A DNA stretch of 64,000 nt, taken from the NCBI RefSeq assembly GCF_003258315.1, contig NZ_CP030032.1, positions 3,536,501 through 3,600,500 of the forward strand. The letters are read 5' to 3'. Positions 7,572-17,278 of this stretch are shown one piece after another. Under the pieces are notes generated by a model, which was given only the letters and a program-made list of their open reading frames with translations, did no database searches and was not told the origin of the DNA. The position numbers and the translations under genes were made by a program. Origin of the DNA: Bradymonas sediminis (GTDB lineage: Bacteria > Myxococcota_A > Bradymonadia > Bradymonadales > Bradymonadaceae). Within the stretch, counting starts at the first letter, position 1. Each line of letters begins with the position of its first letter.

Positions 7572-8237
7572 ATGACCTACACAAACGGGAAAAAAATGAC
7601 CCAACCCACGCGGCAGCGTCTCGGTCGCTCCGAGGCAAGGGAAATGATTCTCGAAGCGGCAGCGCGCGTCTTCAATCAGAAGGGACGCGCACTCACGGTC
7701 GAGGATATCGCTCAGGAAGCGGACTACTCGACCTCGGCGCTCTACAAACACTTCTCGAACAAAGAAGACATCCTTCACACCCTCTGGGTGCAGGTCGGCG
7801 AGCGCATGGCGGAGATCTTCCAGAGCGAGCCGCCGGTGGAGCTTCACTTCACGAAGAGACTGAAATGGACATTTTACGGCATGGCGAAGATGGCCGAGGA
7901 CACACGCGAGTTCTTCCTGGCCGGCATGGCGAACACGCCGATGGGCGCGGTGGGCTGCGAGATGGAGAGCGCGTATATGGACCACTATCGGACCATGCGC
8001 AGCTCGATGATCGCGCTGATGCAGCGCGGCATCGACGAGGGCGTGCTCAGGCCCAACCCGGCGGAGCTCTACTCGATGGCACTGGGCGGGCATCTGCACT
8101 CGGTGGTGATGCATTGGGCAATTCACGGCCCGTATCCGCTCAAGCCCAAAATCGACCAGTTGCTGGAGATCTTCCTAACCGGCGCCGCATGCGAAGAAGT
8201 GCGCAGCAGCATCTTGGCGCAGTCGCCGCGGCCCTGA
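7572..8237 (+). CDS. TetR/AcrR-family transcriptional regulator
   Basis: Likely local repressor of the efflux operon that it heads. The N-terminal TetR DNA-binding domain spans about residues 20-68: EAREMILEAAARVFNQKG, then the helix-turn-helix LTVEDIAQEADYSTSALYKHF and the typical SNKEDIL. The C-terminal ligand/dimer domain is all-helical and ends at about residue 215. Either the ATG at 7572 (coupled to a leader ORF stop) or the ATG at 7596 (GGGA 6 nt upstream) could be the start; the domain is complete with both. Its 3' end overlaps the tolC-like gene by 49 bp, so the two are co-transcribed. Confidence 0.92.
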   Translation: MTYTNGKKMTQPTRQRLGRSEAREMILEAAARVFNQKGRALTVEDIAQEADYSTSALYKHFSNKEDILHTLWVQVGERMAEIFQSEPPVELHFTKRLKWTFYGMAKMAEDTREFFLAGMANTPMGAVGCEMESAYMDHYRTMRSSMIALMQRGIDEGVLRPNPAELYSMALGGHLHSVVMHWAIHGPYPLKPKIDQLLEIFLTGAACEEVRSSILAQSPRP

Positions 8238-9709
8238 CGCTGCTTGCAGCGCCGGCGCTGGCGAGCGCTCAGGACGAGGCGGCCCAGGACGCCCCGGCCC
8301 AGGCAGGAGAAACAAAGGTTGTCGAGAGCCCCTCGCAGGCGGGTGGTCGCGAGTCCGCCCCGCTTGAGTCGGTCCCGCGCATCAGCCTCCAGGAGGCCCT
8401 GGACGTAGCCACGGGCAAGCACCCGAACCTCGAGCAGGCCCGCGCCGCGATGAAGGTCGCCGAGGCGAACCGCAAGAAAGCACGCGCCGGATTCGGCCCG
8501 ACGCTCTCCGCCGAGGCTTCCGCCCAACTGTGGAACGAAGAGCTCGCCTTCGACATCGGCATGGGCGGCGGCGACGCCCCCCAACTTCCGCCGCCGTCGA
8601 CGCCCTATGAGCAGATCATCGCCGGCATGTTCGCCGCCCCGGCCGAGCCGACCGTGATTCGCTCGCAATTTACCTGGAGCGCCTCGATCACCCTGGCCCA
8701 GCCGCTGACCCCCTTGTGGATGGTCTATCACGGGCATAAGGCGATGGTGATCGGCGAAGAAGTTGCGGAAAAGCAGCTCACTCAGGCCGAGCGTGACCTG
8801 GCCAACCAGGCCGCGGTCTCGTATTTCCGCCTGCTTCAGGTCCAGGCCTCGCTCGATACGGCCAATCAGTCGGTCGAGCGCCTCAACGCCCAGGTCAGCC
8901 AGCTCGAGGCATTGGTCGCCGCCGGCGCCGCTAAGAAAGCCGACAAGCTGCGCATCGAAGTTGCGGTGGCTGCGGCCAAACAAGAGGTCGCCAATTTAAA
9001 GGCCGCCATGCGCATCAGCCGCTCCGCGCTGGCGGTCGCGCTTGGTGCCGACCCCAGCGAGCCCATCGACGCCAGCCCGCTGGGCCAAGTCGATCTTCCC
9101 GACGTCTCCGGGTCCCCCGATGCCGCCGTGGAGGCCGCGCTCGACGCGCGCCCCGAGCTTCAGCAGCTCAAATTGCAGATGCAGCAGGCGGACCAGGCCA
9201 TCAAGGTTAAGCAGGGAAATTATATCCCGCAGGTCGTCGCCATGGCCCAATATTCGCACTCCGAAGGCCAGGGATTAGCCGGCAGCGACAGCGCATTTGT
9301 TGGGCTGGCCGCGAGCTGGGATATCTGGAAATGGGGCGCCGACTATTATGACGTCGACGCCGCGCGCGCCCAGCGCCTGCAGCTCGACTCCGCCTACACC
9401 CAGGCGCGTCGCCAGATTGGCCTGCAGGTGCGCAGCGCCTGGTATGACGTGCAATCGGCCGCCGAAGGCTATTCGGTCGCCACCAAGGCGGTCGCCCAGG
9501 CCGAGGAAGCCTATCGCATCGAGACCGTGCGCTACGAAGCCGGTGAGTCGACGCCCACCGATTTGCTCGCCGCGCAATCCGCGCTCACCGAAGCCCAGAA
9601 CAATCAAAATAACGCGCTTTATCAGACACTTATAAAGAATACCGAGTTCATCTACGCGACGGGTCGCCCGTTGACGGTCGAGAGCTTGCTCGAAGGAGTA
9701 AACCAATGA
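8189..9709 (+). CDS. TolC-family outer membrane efflux protein
   Basis: Outer-membrane channel of the tripartite pump. The 506-residue protein has a signal peptide (residues 1-28, MRRSAQQHLGAVAAALTLLA...ASA), a Glu/Ala-rich linker, and two OEP repeats. Repeat 1 begins ISLQEALDVATGKHPNLEQARAA and repeat 2 begins near DAAVEAALDARPELQQL. Long coiled helices such as ANQAAVSYFRLLQVQASLDTAN and QARRQIGLQVRSAWYDVQSA follow, with a final ESTPTDLLAAQSALTEAQNN motif. The start is the ATG at 8189, where the signal peptide begins. The frame stays open far upstream without codon-level support, through the regulator gene. The stop overlaps the next start as ATGA. Confidence 0.92.
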   Translation: MRRSAQQHLGAVAAALTLLAAPALASAQDEAAQDAPAQAGETKVVESPSQAGGRESAPLESVPRISLQEALDVATGKHPNLEQARAAMKVAEANRKKARAGFGPTLSAEASAQLWNEELAFDIGMGGGDAPQLPPPSTPYEQIIAGMFAAPAEPTVIRSQFTWSASITLAQPLTPLWMVYHGHKAMVIGEEVAEKQLTQAERDLANQAAVSYFRLLQVQASLDTANQSVERLNAQVSQLEALVAAGAAKKADKLRIEVAVAAAKQEVANLKAAMRISRSALAVALGADPSEPIDASPLGQVDLPDVSGSPDAAVEAALDARPELQQLKLQMQQADQAIKVKQGNYIPQVVAMAQYSHSEGQGLAGSDSAFVGLAASWDIWKWGADYYDVDAARAQRLQLDSAYTQARRQIGLQVRSAWYDVQSAAEGYSVATKAVAQAEEAYRIETVRYEAGESTPTDLLAAQSALTEAQNNQNNALYQTLIKNTEFIYATGRPLTVESLLEGVNQ

Positions 9710-10719
9710 AAATGACCCAGAATCGATGGAAAATGACCGCCTTGCTCTGCGTCGCGATCTTCGCCGCAGGCGTGACCGGCTGCGATAAAAACGAAGAAAA
9801 GGTCGACTTGCCGACCAAGAGCGCCAAGGCCGATGCGCCGAAAGCCGAGGCGTCGAAAAAGTCGACCGCCGCAACCCAGAAGCCCACGCTTGAGAACGAC
9901 ACCACGAGCCGCCGCTTCACCGGCTCCTTCGAGCCCCAGCGCACCACCAAGGTCGCGGCGAGCGTGCCGGGGATCATCCGCGAGGTCTATGTCGTGGAGG
10001 GTCAGCGCGTTGAGAAAGGCGACAAGCTCATCAATATCGACGCCCAAAATTACCGCCTTCAGGTGAACCAGGCCGCGGCCGCGCGTGACGCCGCCCAGGC
10101 CCAGGTCGACACCCTGCAGGTCGAGTTCGAGCGCGCCACCAAGCTGCGCGAAGACGAGGCCATCGCCGCCAGCCAGCTCGACCAACTCACCGGTCAGCTC
10201 GCCGGCGCCCGCGCCCAGCTCGCCCAGGCCAAGGTCGGCGTGAGCATGGCGCGCACCGCCCTGGGCGACGCGCTTATCCGCGCCCCCTACGACGGCGTCA
10301 TCACCATGGTTGACGCCGCCGCCGGCGACTTCGCCGCCCCGTCGCCCGCGCCGCTTTTGATGCTCGCCGAGGTCCAGAAGCTCAACCTTCGGGTCTCGAT
10401 TCCCGAGCAATATAGCAGCCAGGTTTCGGTCGGCGACACCCTCTATGTGCGCGTCGACGCGCTCGATGAGTCGATGGAGCTGCCGGTCACGCGCATCAAC
10501 CCGATGATCGCCCCGCACTCGCGCGCCTTCGACGTGCTCGCTGAGCTCGACAATAGCGATCTTAAGGTGCGCTCCGGCATGTTTGCCAAGGTCACGCTCT
10601 CTAAGAATGAACTCGCCCGCGGCGACGAAGCCGCCGCCGTTCCGGCCGCCAAAGCAGCAGACGCCCCGAACGCGCAGGCTGACACTCAAACCGCGGATAG
10701 CGACGAAGGTGAAAAATGA
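9706..10719 (+). CDS. RND periplasmic adaptor (membrane fusion) lipoprotein
   Basis: Periplasmic adaptor joining the inner-membrane pump to TolC (HlyD/AcrA family). It has a lipoprotein signal with lipobox AGVTGC near residue 26, then a Lys/Ala/Glu-rich tether. The barrel-sandwich half-motif is PGIIREVYVVEGQRVEKGDKL, followed by an alpha-hairpin (ARDAAQAQVDTLQVEFERATKL...LDQLTGQLAGARAQLAQAK). The second lipoyl half is IRAPYDGVITMVDAAAGDF, and a beta-barrel carries LRVSIPEQYSSQVSVGD. It overlaps both neighbours by 4 bp (ATGA), so translation of the three pump genes is coupled. Confidence 0.93.
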   Translation: MKMTQNRWKMTALLCVAIFAAGVTGCDKNEEKVDLPTKSAKADAPKAEASKKSTAATQKPTLENDTTSRRFTGSFEPQRTTKVAASVPGIIREVYVVEGQRVEKGDKLINIDAQNYRLQVNQAAAARDAAQAQVDTLQVEFERATKLREDEAIAASQLDQLTGQLAGARAQLAQAKVGVSMARTALGDALIRAPYDGVITMVDAAAGDFAAPSPAPLLMLAEVQKLNLRVSIPEQYSSQVSVGDTLYVRVDALDESMELPVTRINPMIAPHSRAFDVLAELDNSDLKVRSGMFAKVTLSKNELARGDEAAAVPAAKAADAPNAQADTQTADSDEGEK

Positions 10720-13700
10720 AATTATCAGACGTTAGTGTAACGCGCCCGGTCTTTACGACCATGATGATCCTGGCGCTCTTTGTTTTCGGCATCTGGGCCT
10801 ATCCAAAGGTCGGTGTCGACGAATATCCCGAAGTTGAATTCCCGTTCGTCACGGTCATGACGATTTATCCCGGCGCGGACCCGGGCTCCGTGGAGACCAA
10901 GGTCATCGACGTCCTTGAGGAGGCCATCAACTCCGTCAGCGGCATCGAGGAGCTGCGCTCCACGAGCTCCGAGAACGTCGGTATGGTGATGGTCCAATTC
11001 GAGCTCGACCGCGACGTCGACCAGGCCGTCCAGGACGTGCGTGATAAGGTCGCGTCGGTGCTCGGTGATTTGCCCGAAGATATCGACCCGCCGATTATTC
11101 AGAAGTTTGATATCGGCGCGGCCCCGATCTTGTCGCTGGTGGTCTCCGGGCCGGAGTCGGTCCGTGAGCTGACCCGTATCGCCGATGAGGTCGTGAAGAC
11201 GCGGATCCAGACGATCCAGGGCGTCGGTAATATCGACATCGTCGGTGGTCAGGAGCGTGAGTTCCAGGTCAAGCTCGACCCCATCGCCCTGCAGCGCTAC
11301 GGCATCGCGGTCGAGGACGTCGCCCAGACCATTGGCGCCCAGAATATCGCGATTCCCGGCGGCCGCGTTGAATACGGCGGCGCCGAGTTCTCGATTAAAA
11401 CCGAGGGTGAGGTCTTCAGCGCCGCAGAGTTGGGCAACCTGGTGATCGCCAAGATCTCCGGGCGTGTCGTGCGCGTCTCCGACGTCGCCGATGTGCAGGA
11501 CGCCCAGGAAGAGAAGCGCTCGCACGCGGCGCTCAACGGCGAATCCGCGGTCTCTTTGACCATCCAGAAGCAGTCGGGTGGTAACACCGTTGAGGTCGCA
11601 AAATTGGTGCGTGAAGAGATCGAGGAGATCCGCCCCCTGCTGGGCGAAGGCATCGAATTGACGGTGCCAGTGGATAACTCGGTGCGCATCGAGGCGTCCA
11701 TCGACGCGGTTAAGTTCGACCTGGTCTTCGGCGCCATCCTCGCCATCTTGATCATCATGCTCTTCTTGCGTGACTGGCGAGCGACCTTCATCTCGGCGCT
11801 GGCGCTGCCGACCTCGGTCATCGCCACGGTGGCCTTCATCTATATGATGGGCTTCACGTTCAACACGATGACCATGCTCGCGATGACGCTGTCGATCGGT
11901 ATCCTTATCGATGACGCCATCGTCGTTATCGAGAATATCCATCGCCATTTGGAGATGGGCAAAAGCGCGATTCAGGCGGCGCTCGACGGTACCGCTGAGA
12001 TCGGGCTGGCCGTCCTGGCGATTACCGCCTCACTGGTCGCGGTTTTCGTGCCGGTCGCGACAATGAAGGGTATCCTTGGGCGCTTCTTCTTCCAATTCGG
12101 TCTGACGGTTGCCTTCGCGGTGACCATCTCGCTGTTCGTCGCGTTCACCATCACGCCGATGCTCTCGGCGCGGATGCTCAAGGTCGAGCATAAGCAGGGT
12201 AAGATCAGCGCCATGATCGAGAAGATCATGGTCGCCATCGACAATATCTACGAGAAGATCGTCAACTTCGCGCTGCGCCACACGATCACCACGCTCGCGC
12301 TCGGTATCGGCTCCTTTGTCGCGGCGATCGCGCTGGCGGGTCTTATCCCCTTCGAGTTCTTGCCCGCCGAAGATAACGGCGAGTTCGAGATCTTCGTGGA
12401 GATGCCCGCGGGTACCCCGCTGGAGACCACGATGGAATACGTCGAGACGGTGACCGAGCGCGTGCAGGCGATGCCTGGCGTCGAGCTCACCTTCGCGACC
12501 ATGGGTAGTGGCGCCCAGCAGGAAGTCCACAAGGGTCGCATCCGCGTCAACCTTATCGACCGCTCCGAGCGAAGCTTCACCCAGAACGACGCCATGGAGC
12601 ATGTGCGAAAAGAGGTCAGCAGCCTCAAAGGCGCAAAGATCGCTGTTGAGCCCGCCGGTGGTATCGGCGGCGGCGGCGAGCGCCAGGGCGACGTGCAATT
12701 CCTCTTGCTCGGCAACAATTATGACGAGCTGAACGAGTCGGCCGATCGCCTCATCGAGCGGCTTAACGCAGAAGGCGGCTTTGTCGACGTCGACAAGTCT
12801 TCTCGCGACGGTAAGCCCGAGGTCCAGATCCTTGTGGACCGCGAGCGCGCCGCGGAGTTCAACGTCCCGGTGGCGATGGTCGGCTCGGCCATCCGTATGC
12901 TCTACGCCGGCCAGAAGGTCTCCGAGATCTCGACCGACGGCGAGCGCTACGACGTCCAGGTTCGCCTGGCCGAGGAGCACCGCCTCAACCCGACCGAGAT
13001 CCTGGACCTCACGGTGCGCTCAACCACCGGACAATTGGTGCCGCTGTCCAATATTGTCGAGGTGCGCGAGGGCACGGGCCCGACCCAGATCGACCACTTT
13101 AACCGTCGTCGACAGGTCACGGTTTTGGCCAACCTGGAGGGCCTCGCGATGGGCGACGCTATCCAGCTCGTCAACCAGGTCTCCGAGGAAGTCTTGCTCC
13201 CCGGCGTGCGCCTTGAGCTGAGCGGACAGGCCAAAAACCTGGCCCAGTCCATGGGCTATATGCTCGAAGCCCTCATCCTGGCGATCGTGTTGATCTACCT
13301 GATCCTCGCCTCGCAATTCGAGAGCTTCGTGCATCCGCTGACCATCATGATCGCGCTGCCGCTGTCCTTTGTCGGCGCGCTCGGCGCCCTGCTTGTCACC
13401 GGCATGACGCTCAATATCTTCACCATGATCGGCTTTATTATGCTGATGGGACTGGTGACCAAGAACGCGGTGCTCCTGGTTGACTACGCCAACCAGTTGA
13501 TGCGCGAGGAAGGGATGAGCACCTTCGACGCGCTGGTCCGCGCTGGTGTTGTGCGTCTGCGCCCGATTCTCATGACCACCGCGGCCATGATCTTCGGTAT
13601 GACCCCGGTCGCCCTGGGTGGCGACGAGAAGTCCGCCATGGCCGTGGCCGTTATCGGTGGTCTTATCACCTCGACGGTGCTGACCCTGGTGGTCGTGCCG

Positions 13701-13811
13701 GTGGTTTATCTGCTCATGGATAAATTCACCACATTCCTCAAGGGACTCTTCGGCTCCAGCCAAGACCCCGACGGGCCCAGCGGGCCTGAGGAAGAGTTGG
13801 CCACCGCGTAA
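10716..13811 (+). CDS. RND efflux pump permease (HAE1/AcrB type)
   Basis: Inner-membrane proton-driven drug exporter of 1031 residues. The first helix (VFTTMMILALFVFGIWAYP) is followed by the porter domain motif YPGADPGSVETKV. TM2-TM6 carry the proton-relay pair Asp399-Asp400 in GILIDDAIVVIENIHRH. A second periplasmic loop lies at about residues 565-860, and TM7-TM12 contain the matching repeat FIMLMGLVTKNAVLLVDYANQ. A Gly-rich stretch PAGGIGGGGERQGD lies in the second loop. Length and both halves are complete. It is the last gene of the operon, followed 30 bp later by a long terminator. Substrates cannot be read from the sequence. Confidence 0.95.
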   Translation: MKLSDVSVTRPVFTTMMILALFVFGIWAYPKVGVDEYPEVEFPFVTVMTIYPGADPGSVETKVIDVLEEAINSVSGIEELRSTSSENVGMVMVQFELDRDVDQAVQDVRDKVASVLGDLPEDIDPPIIQKFDIGAAPILSLVVSGPESVRELTRIADEVVKTRIQTIQGVGNIDIVGGQEREFQVKLDPIALQRYGIAVEDVAQTIGAQNIAIPGGRVEYGGAEFSIKTEGEVFSAAELGNLVIAKISGRVVRVSDVADVQDAQEEKRSHAALNGESAVSLTIQKQSGGNTVEVAKLVREEIEEIRPLLGEGIELTVPVDNSVRIEASIDAVKFDLVFGAILAILIIMLFLRDWRATFISALALPTSVIATVAFIYMMGFTFNTMTMLAMTLSIGILIDDAIVVIENIHRHLEMGKSAIQAALDGTAEIGLAVLAITASLVAVFVPVATMKGILGRFFFQFGLTVAFAVTISLFVAFTITPMLSARMLKVEHKQGKISAMIEKIMVAIDNIYEKIVNFALRHTITTLALGIGSFVAAIALAGLIPFEFLPAEDNGEFEIFVEMPAGTPLETTMEYVETVTERVQAMPGVELTFATMGSGAQQEVHKGRIRVNLIDRSERSFTQNDAMEHVRKEVSSLKGAKIAVEPAGGIGGGGERQGDVQFLLLGNNYDELNESADRLIERLNAEGGFVDVDKSSRDGKPEVQILVDRERAAEFNVPVAMVGSAIRMLYAGQKVSEISTDGERYDVQVRLAEEHRLNPTEILDLTVRSTTGQLVPLSNIVEVREGTGPTQIDHFNRRRQVTVLANLEGLAMGDAIQLVNQVSEEVLLPGVRLELSGQAKNLAQSMGYMLEALILAIVLIYLILASQFESFVHPLTIMIALPLSFVGALGALLVTGMTLNIFTMIGFIMLMGLVTKNAVLLVDYANQLMREEGMSTFDALVRAGVVRLRPILMTTAAMIFGMTPVALGGDEKSAMAVAVIGGLITSTVLTLVVVPVVYLLMDKFTTFLKGLFGSSQDPDGPSGPEEELATA

Positions 13812-13840
13812 CGCGCGCCGACCCGCACGCTGAGTATGCG

Positions 13841-13880
13841 AAAAAGCCCCCGCCGACCTGATGGTCGGCGGGGGCTTTTT
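13841..13880. terminator. bidirectional terminator, 18-bp perfect stem
   Basis: AAAAAGCCCCCGCCGACC (13841-13858), loop TGAT, then the exact complement ending in TTTTT (13863-13880). It serves the RND operon on plus and the M19-like gene on minus. Confidence 0.95.
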
Positions 13881-13900
13881 CTTTCGGGCGACAACCTCGC

Positions 13901-16192
13901 TTATTCGGAGAGCGCCGCGCCACGTTGAATCGACTTCTCCCACATGCGCAGATACCCCTCGGCGGATTTAAAGAGCGGCTCGAGCTGGGCGTCGGTGACC
14001 CCGTCGCGGCGCACATCTTCGATAAGCTCGGGGAGCATGCCGATATGCGCCAGGCCCTCGGTATTAAAGTCGATGACCCGCTCGCCGACCTTCGGCTCGG
14101 TGAAGGTCACGCCGCCGTCGAAGGAAGCAAAGGGGTAGGTGATCGGGTTTGACTGCTGCTCGGCGCACACGCTCTTCTCGCCGAATCGCGGCCCCGGCGC
14201 GCCGGCAAAACCGTTGAGGTCAAAGCCGAAGCCGATGGCCTCAAACACGCCGGCGTCGGCCATCAGGCCCAGGCGCCGCTCCATATCCGCCACGCGCGTG
14301 CCGGGCTCATTGGGGTCCGCGCAGGCGCCGAAGTTGAACTTCGACACGCCGCCCAGGGCGTAGAGCTCGCCGTTATTATCGCCGCCGTGGGAGCCCGACG
14401 CCGGATAATCATTCTCGCTCAGAATCTCGAACGCCCGCTGGTAGGAGCGCCGCGGCAGGTGGTCAATCTCGATGATCATGCCGCGCTTCATCAGCTCGTG
14501 AATCAAGAACTCGCCGAGGTCGGTGAGCCCTGCGCTCTGGCAATAATCGCCGACCAGCGGCCCCTGGGCGAGGATGCCGATATGCGGCTTGAGCGTGTCG
14601 AAGGGAGCTTCGCCAAAGGCGCTCATATCGAAATAGGGCGCGGCAAAATAATCGGCGCGCGGCTCATTGAGCCCGCCAAATTGCACATCGCCGTGGTCAA
14701 AGCGCGCCGGGACGTCGGGGCAGTCGAGGGTGAAGTTGGAGTGATGCCCGGTCTGAATAAAGTTGCCCAGCTCGATGATGCCGCGGTGCCCGTCGCCCGC
14801 CGAGAAGCCGTTGTCGTATTTATGGACCGGGAAGATCGCGCGCACGCCCTGCTCATAATAATAGTCCAGGGCCTCCACGACGTCCTCTTCGGTGCAGCGA
14901 CCGATGCCCAAATAGGGGGTCAGCAGGCAGTCAAAGAGGTTCGAGGTTTCGATGCCCAAAAGCACCGCCATCTTCCCCTCATTGATGACCTCGCGGGCGT
15001 GCTCGGGGCTCTCGACGATGCGAAACCAGCCCTCCCCGGGGCCGCCCGCCTGCGCGTCGATATAGCGCTCCATGCGGCGGGTCTCCTCGAAGATGCGGTC
15101 GACCGCCACCATATCGTTGCAGGGGTAGCGAATCGGCTGGACCCCGTCGCCGGCGAGCAGCTCACAGATCTTGGAGTTGGTCGTGGCGTGCTGCACGATC
15201 AGGCGAAGCCCGCCCAGCCGCGCGCGCTCCAGCCATTTATAATATTCGGTCTGGTGGGTGGAGCTATCGTGGGCGCTCGGCCAGTCGGTGAAGGTCGGGT
15301 AGCCGTCGGTGTGGTGGTTGAACTCGGGCAGGATGCCGGTGGCCAGCGCCCCGATAAGCGAGGCCGAGGCGAGGTCGTCGCCCTTGTCATAGCCAAACCC
15401 GAAGAGGTCTTTTCGGCCGTCGACCCCGTGAAACATCTCACAGGAGCCCAGCGCGTGCTCCACGCCCAGCGGATGAAAGGCCGACCCGTGGAAGATCCCG
15501 CCGCCGCCAAACCCGAAATTCGACAGGATATGGCTGTGCGTCTCGACGACGCCGAAGACCGAGCCGTCGTCGAATTTCTCGGTGCGCACCTCACCCTCGG
15601 CGTCGACCGACAGCTCCGGAAACTCGGCGCAACCCTCGGCCGGGTACAGGGTGATCACGTCGGCGTCCTGGGCATCTTCGACCAGGCCCTCGCCGGTCAG
15701 ATAATGCCCGGACTTAAGATGGCGCACCTGAAAACGGGTGTCGTCTTTGGCCGACACCTCAAGCTCCCACTGGGCACCCGGCAGATAATCATCGTCCAGG
15801 GTCTTAATGTCGGAGAGCAGCGAATCTTTTCGCTCAAAGCCCTTAAACTGGGCGGCGTCTTCGACGACCAGATAGCGCCCGTCGGCGTCATAAAATAGAT
15901 AGGTCCCCAGGTCGGAGGCCTTCATGAAAAACGGGGCCGCGTCTTCCTGGGCGTGGGTCGCAAAGGCGAAGCCGTCGCCCTCTGCGGAGACCTGCAAAAA
16001 CCGCGACTCCACCGAGCCCGCCTCGCGGGCGTCCATCGAAAAACAGCCGTCGACGAACCCGTAAATGCCGTCGTTTCCCGGGTTCGCCGGCGCCTCGATG
16101 ATGGGTTCATCCTGGGAAGTCGCGTCGTCACTGCACGCGACGAAGAGCAGAGCGCATAGCGGCAACATGGCCGCGCGAGCAAAATAATTCAT
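13901..16192 (-). CDS. M19 membrane dipeptidase-like lipoprotein
   Basis: Large (763 residues) exported hydrolase of the amidohydrolase/renal dipeptidase (M19) type. A lipoprotein signal is present (MNYFARAAMLPLCALLFVAC, Cys at about 20, followed by SDD). Residues 30-200 form a beta-rich N-terminal module (SFMDAREAG..., FQVRHLKSGHYL). The metal-binding hydrolase begins at VVETHSHIL and continues through HHTDGYPTFTDWP, VLLGIETSN, FPVHKYDNGF, IEIDHLPRRS and ASGSHGG. The Met at 16192 was chosen for the signal peptide; 16207 is possible. The fusion to a long N-terminal module is unlike short M19 enzymes. The convergent terminator at 13841-13880 lies just after the stop. Confidence 0.72.
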   Translation of the reverse strand: MNYFARAAMLPLCALLFVACSDDATSQDEPIIEAPANPGNDGIYGFVDGCFSMDAREAGSVESRFLQVSAEGDGFAFATHAQEDAAPFFMKASDLGTYLFYDADGRYLVVEDAAQFKGFERKDSLLSDIKTLDDDYLPGAQWELEVSAKDDTRFQVRHLKSGHYLTGEGLVEDAQDADVITLYPAEGCAEFPELSVDAEGEVRTEKFDDGSVFGVVETHSHILSNFGFGGGGIFHGSAFHPLGVEHALGSCEMFHGVDGRKDLFGFGYDKGDDLASASLIGALATGILPEFNHHTDGYPTFTDWPSAHDSSTHQTEYYKWLERARLGGLRLIVQHATTNSKICELLAGDGVQPIRYPCNDMVAVDRIFEETRRMERYIDAQAGGPGEGWFRIVESPEHAREVINEGKMAVLLGIETSNLFDCLLTPYLGIGRCTEEDVVEALDYYYEQGVRAIFPVHKYDNGFSAGDGHRGIIELGNFIQTGHHSNFTLDCPDVPARFDHGDVQFGGLNEPRADYFAAPYFDMSAFGEAPFDTLKPHIGILAQGPLVGDYCQSAGLTDLGEFLIHELMKRGMIIEIDHLPRRSYQRAFEILSENDYPASGSHGGDNNGELYALGGVSKFNFGACADPNEPGTRVADMERRLGLMADAGVFEAIGFGFDLNGFAGAPGPRFGEKSVCAEQQSNPITYPFASFDGGVTFTEPKVGERVIDFNTEGLAHIGMLPELIEDVRRDGVTDAQLEPLFKSAEGYLRMWEKSIQRGAALSE

Positions 16193-16792
16193 GTTCAGGA
16201 GTTCCATTTCGCAGTGGAATGAAAAATTTACGCGATAAGCTCGCGCACCAGGCCCCCAGCCCGAGTGAATAACGAAAAGACACCTGAATTTAACGGGCAA
16301 GCGAGGGCGTGTCCATCCCGCTTAATTCACCTCTGGCCGCCCCTTCCCCAGACCACACAAATGCGCGCGCGGCGACGCCCCCCCCCATAACAGGCAGTTT
16401 TTTGCCCAATTCAAGCGAATTCCGCAAATAAATCGAATCTCGAAAGAACGCCTCATCTCATCGCATTCGCCGTTTTCGGCGGCGCATCTTCGCCAAAGCC
16501 CTCCCCGCCCAAACCCCGGCCAGTCCGAGTCGAGGCGCGATTTTGCGACAGATTCGAATCATTCCCGGATCGGCGTAAAATTACCGTTCAACCCAACCAA
16601 GGGCCCTAAAACAACAAAATCACCCGAAAATCCATTTTACCTTCGCTAAACTCTCTGCTAGGCAGAGCCGCTGCCAGGCTCCCTTGACATTATTTTGAGG
16701 GTGACTTGGTTGAAAGATCCGAGAGCAACCCGATGACTTTTGATGTTGTTTCGTGACTTCGAAAAGTGATGTTGCCGACGACGGTGAACCCT
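16193..16792. other. divergent intergenic region
   Basis: About 600 bp between divergent genes. I see a TTGACA at 16684-16689 without a good -10 box at normal spacing, and a small palindrome CTCTGC/GCAGAG (16653-16658 / 16662-16667). No other gene or repeat is convincing. Confidence 0.4.
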
Positions 16793-17278
16793 ATGTCTAT
16801 GATTAAATTAATGCTCGTAAGCGCGATGTTTGCCCACTACCAGGCGGGCGAGCAGGTGGAGATGCCGGCGATTGAGCTCCCCCCGGTCCAGCAGGTCGGG
16901 ATGGCTTCGTGGTACGGCAACGGGGCGTGGCACGGGAGCATGACGGCCAATGGGGAGGATTTCGACCCGAGCCGCTTTACCTGCGCCCATCGCAACTTGC
17001 CCTTCGACACGCTGGTGCTCATCGAGAATCCGAGCAACGGGTATCGGGTGTGGTGTCGCATCAACGACCGCGGCCCCTACGGGCTCAACACACCGTCGGG
17101 CGAGTGGACCTTTAAGGTTTCAAGCTCGCACGAAGAGGATTGGCGTGGCATCCTCGATATGTCGATTGCCACGGCCGAACAGCTCGGGACCATTCAGGTC
17201 GGGCTGCAAAAGGTGCGCCTGCGCTATTGGGCGCCCGAGCGTGACTCCGGATTTAACCTCGCAGTGCTCAACCCCTAA
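16793..17278 (+). CDS. RlpA-like double-psi beta-barrel protein
   Basis: Probable exported cell-wall protein of the RlpA family, whose members cleave or bind naked glycan at division septa. A short hydrophobic leader (MSMIKLMLVSAMFAHYQ) is followed by one DPBB domain carrying the family motifs: GMASWYGNGAWHGSMTANGE, FTCAHRNLPFDTLVLIENPSNG, VWCRINDRGPYG and LDMSIATAEQLG. The catalytic-region Asp of NDRGP is kept. An insert TPSGEWTFKVSSSHEEDWRG interrupts the last motif. No SPOR domain is present. An ATG at 16766 is the alternative start; 16793 was preferred because the hydrophobic leader begins there. Confidence 0.85.
   Translation: MSMIKLMLVSAMFAHYQAGEQVEMPAIELPPVQQVGMASWYGNGAWHGSMTANGEDFDPSRFTCAHRNLPFDTLVLIENPSNGYRVWCRINDRGPYGLNTPSGEWTFKVSSSHEEDWRGILDMSIATAEQLGTIQVGLQKVRLRYWAPERDSGFNLAVLNP

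Noticed and set aside
7502-8188. N-terminal extension of the tolC-like protein up to 7502 or 7541
   Set aside because: It runs in another frame of the well-supported TetR gene, has no domain, and the signal peptide begins at 8189. Kept as a finding only because an AAGGAG lies before 7541.
10725-11948. Long minus-strand frame under the RND permease
   Set aside because: Asp/His-rich low-complexity shadow of a GC-rich gene, no homology seen.
14387-15898. 503-codon plus-strand frame under the M19-like gene
   Set aside because: No start signal, no domain, mirrored by the clear lipoprotein enzyme on the other strand.
16684-16712. TTGACA promoter for the RlpA-like gene
   Set aside because: No acceptable -10 hexamer at 15-19 bp spacing; left as an unassigned box.
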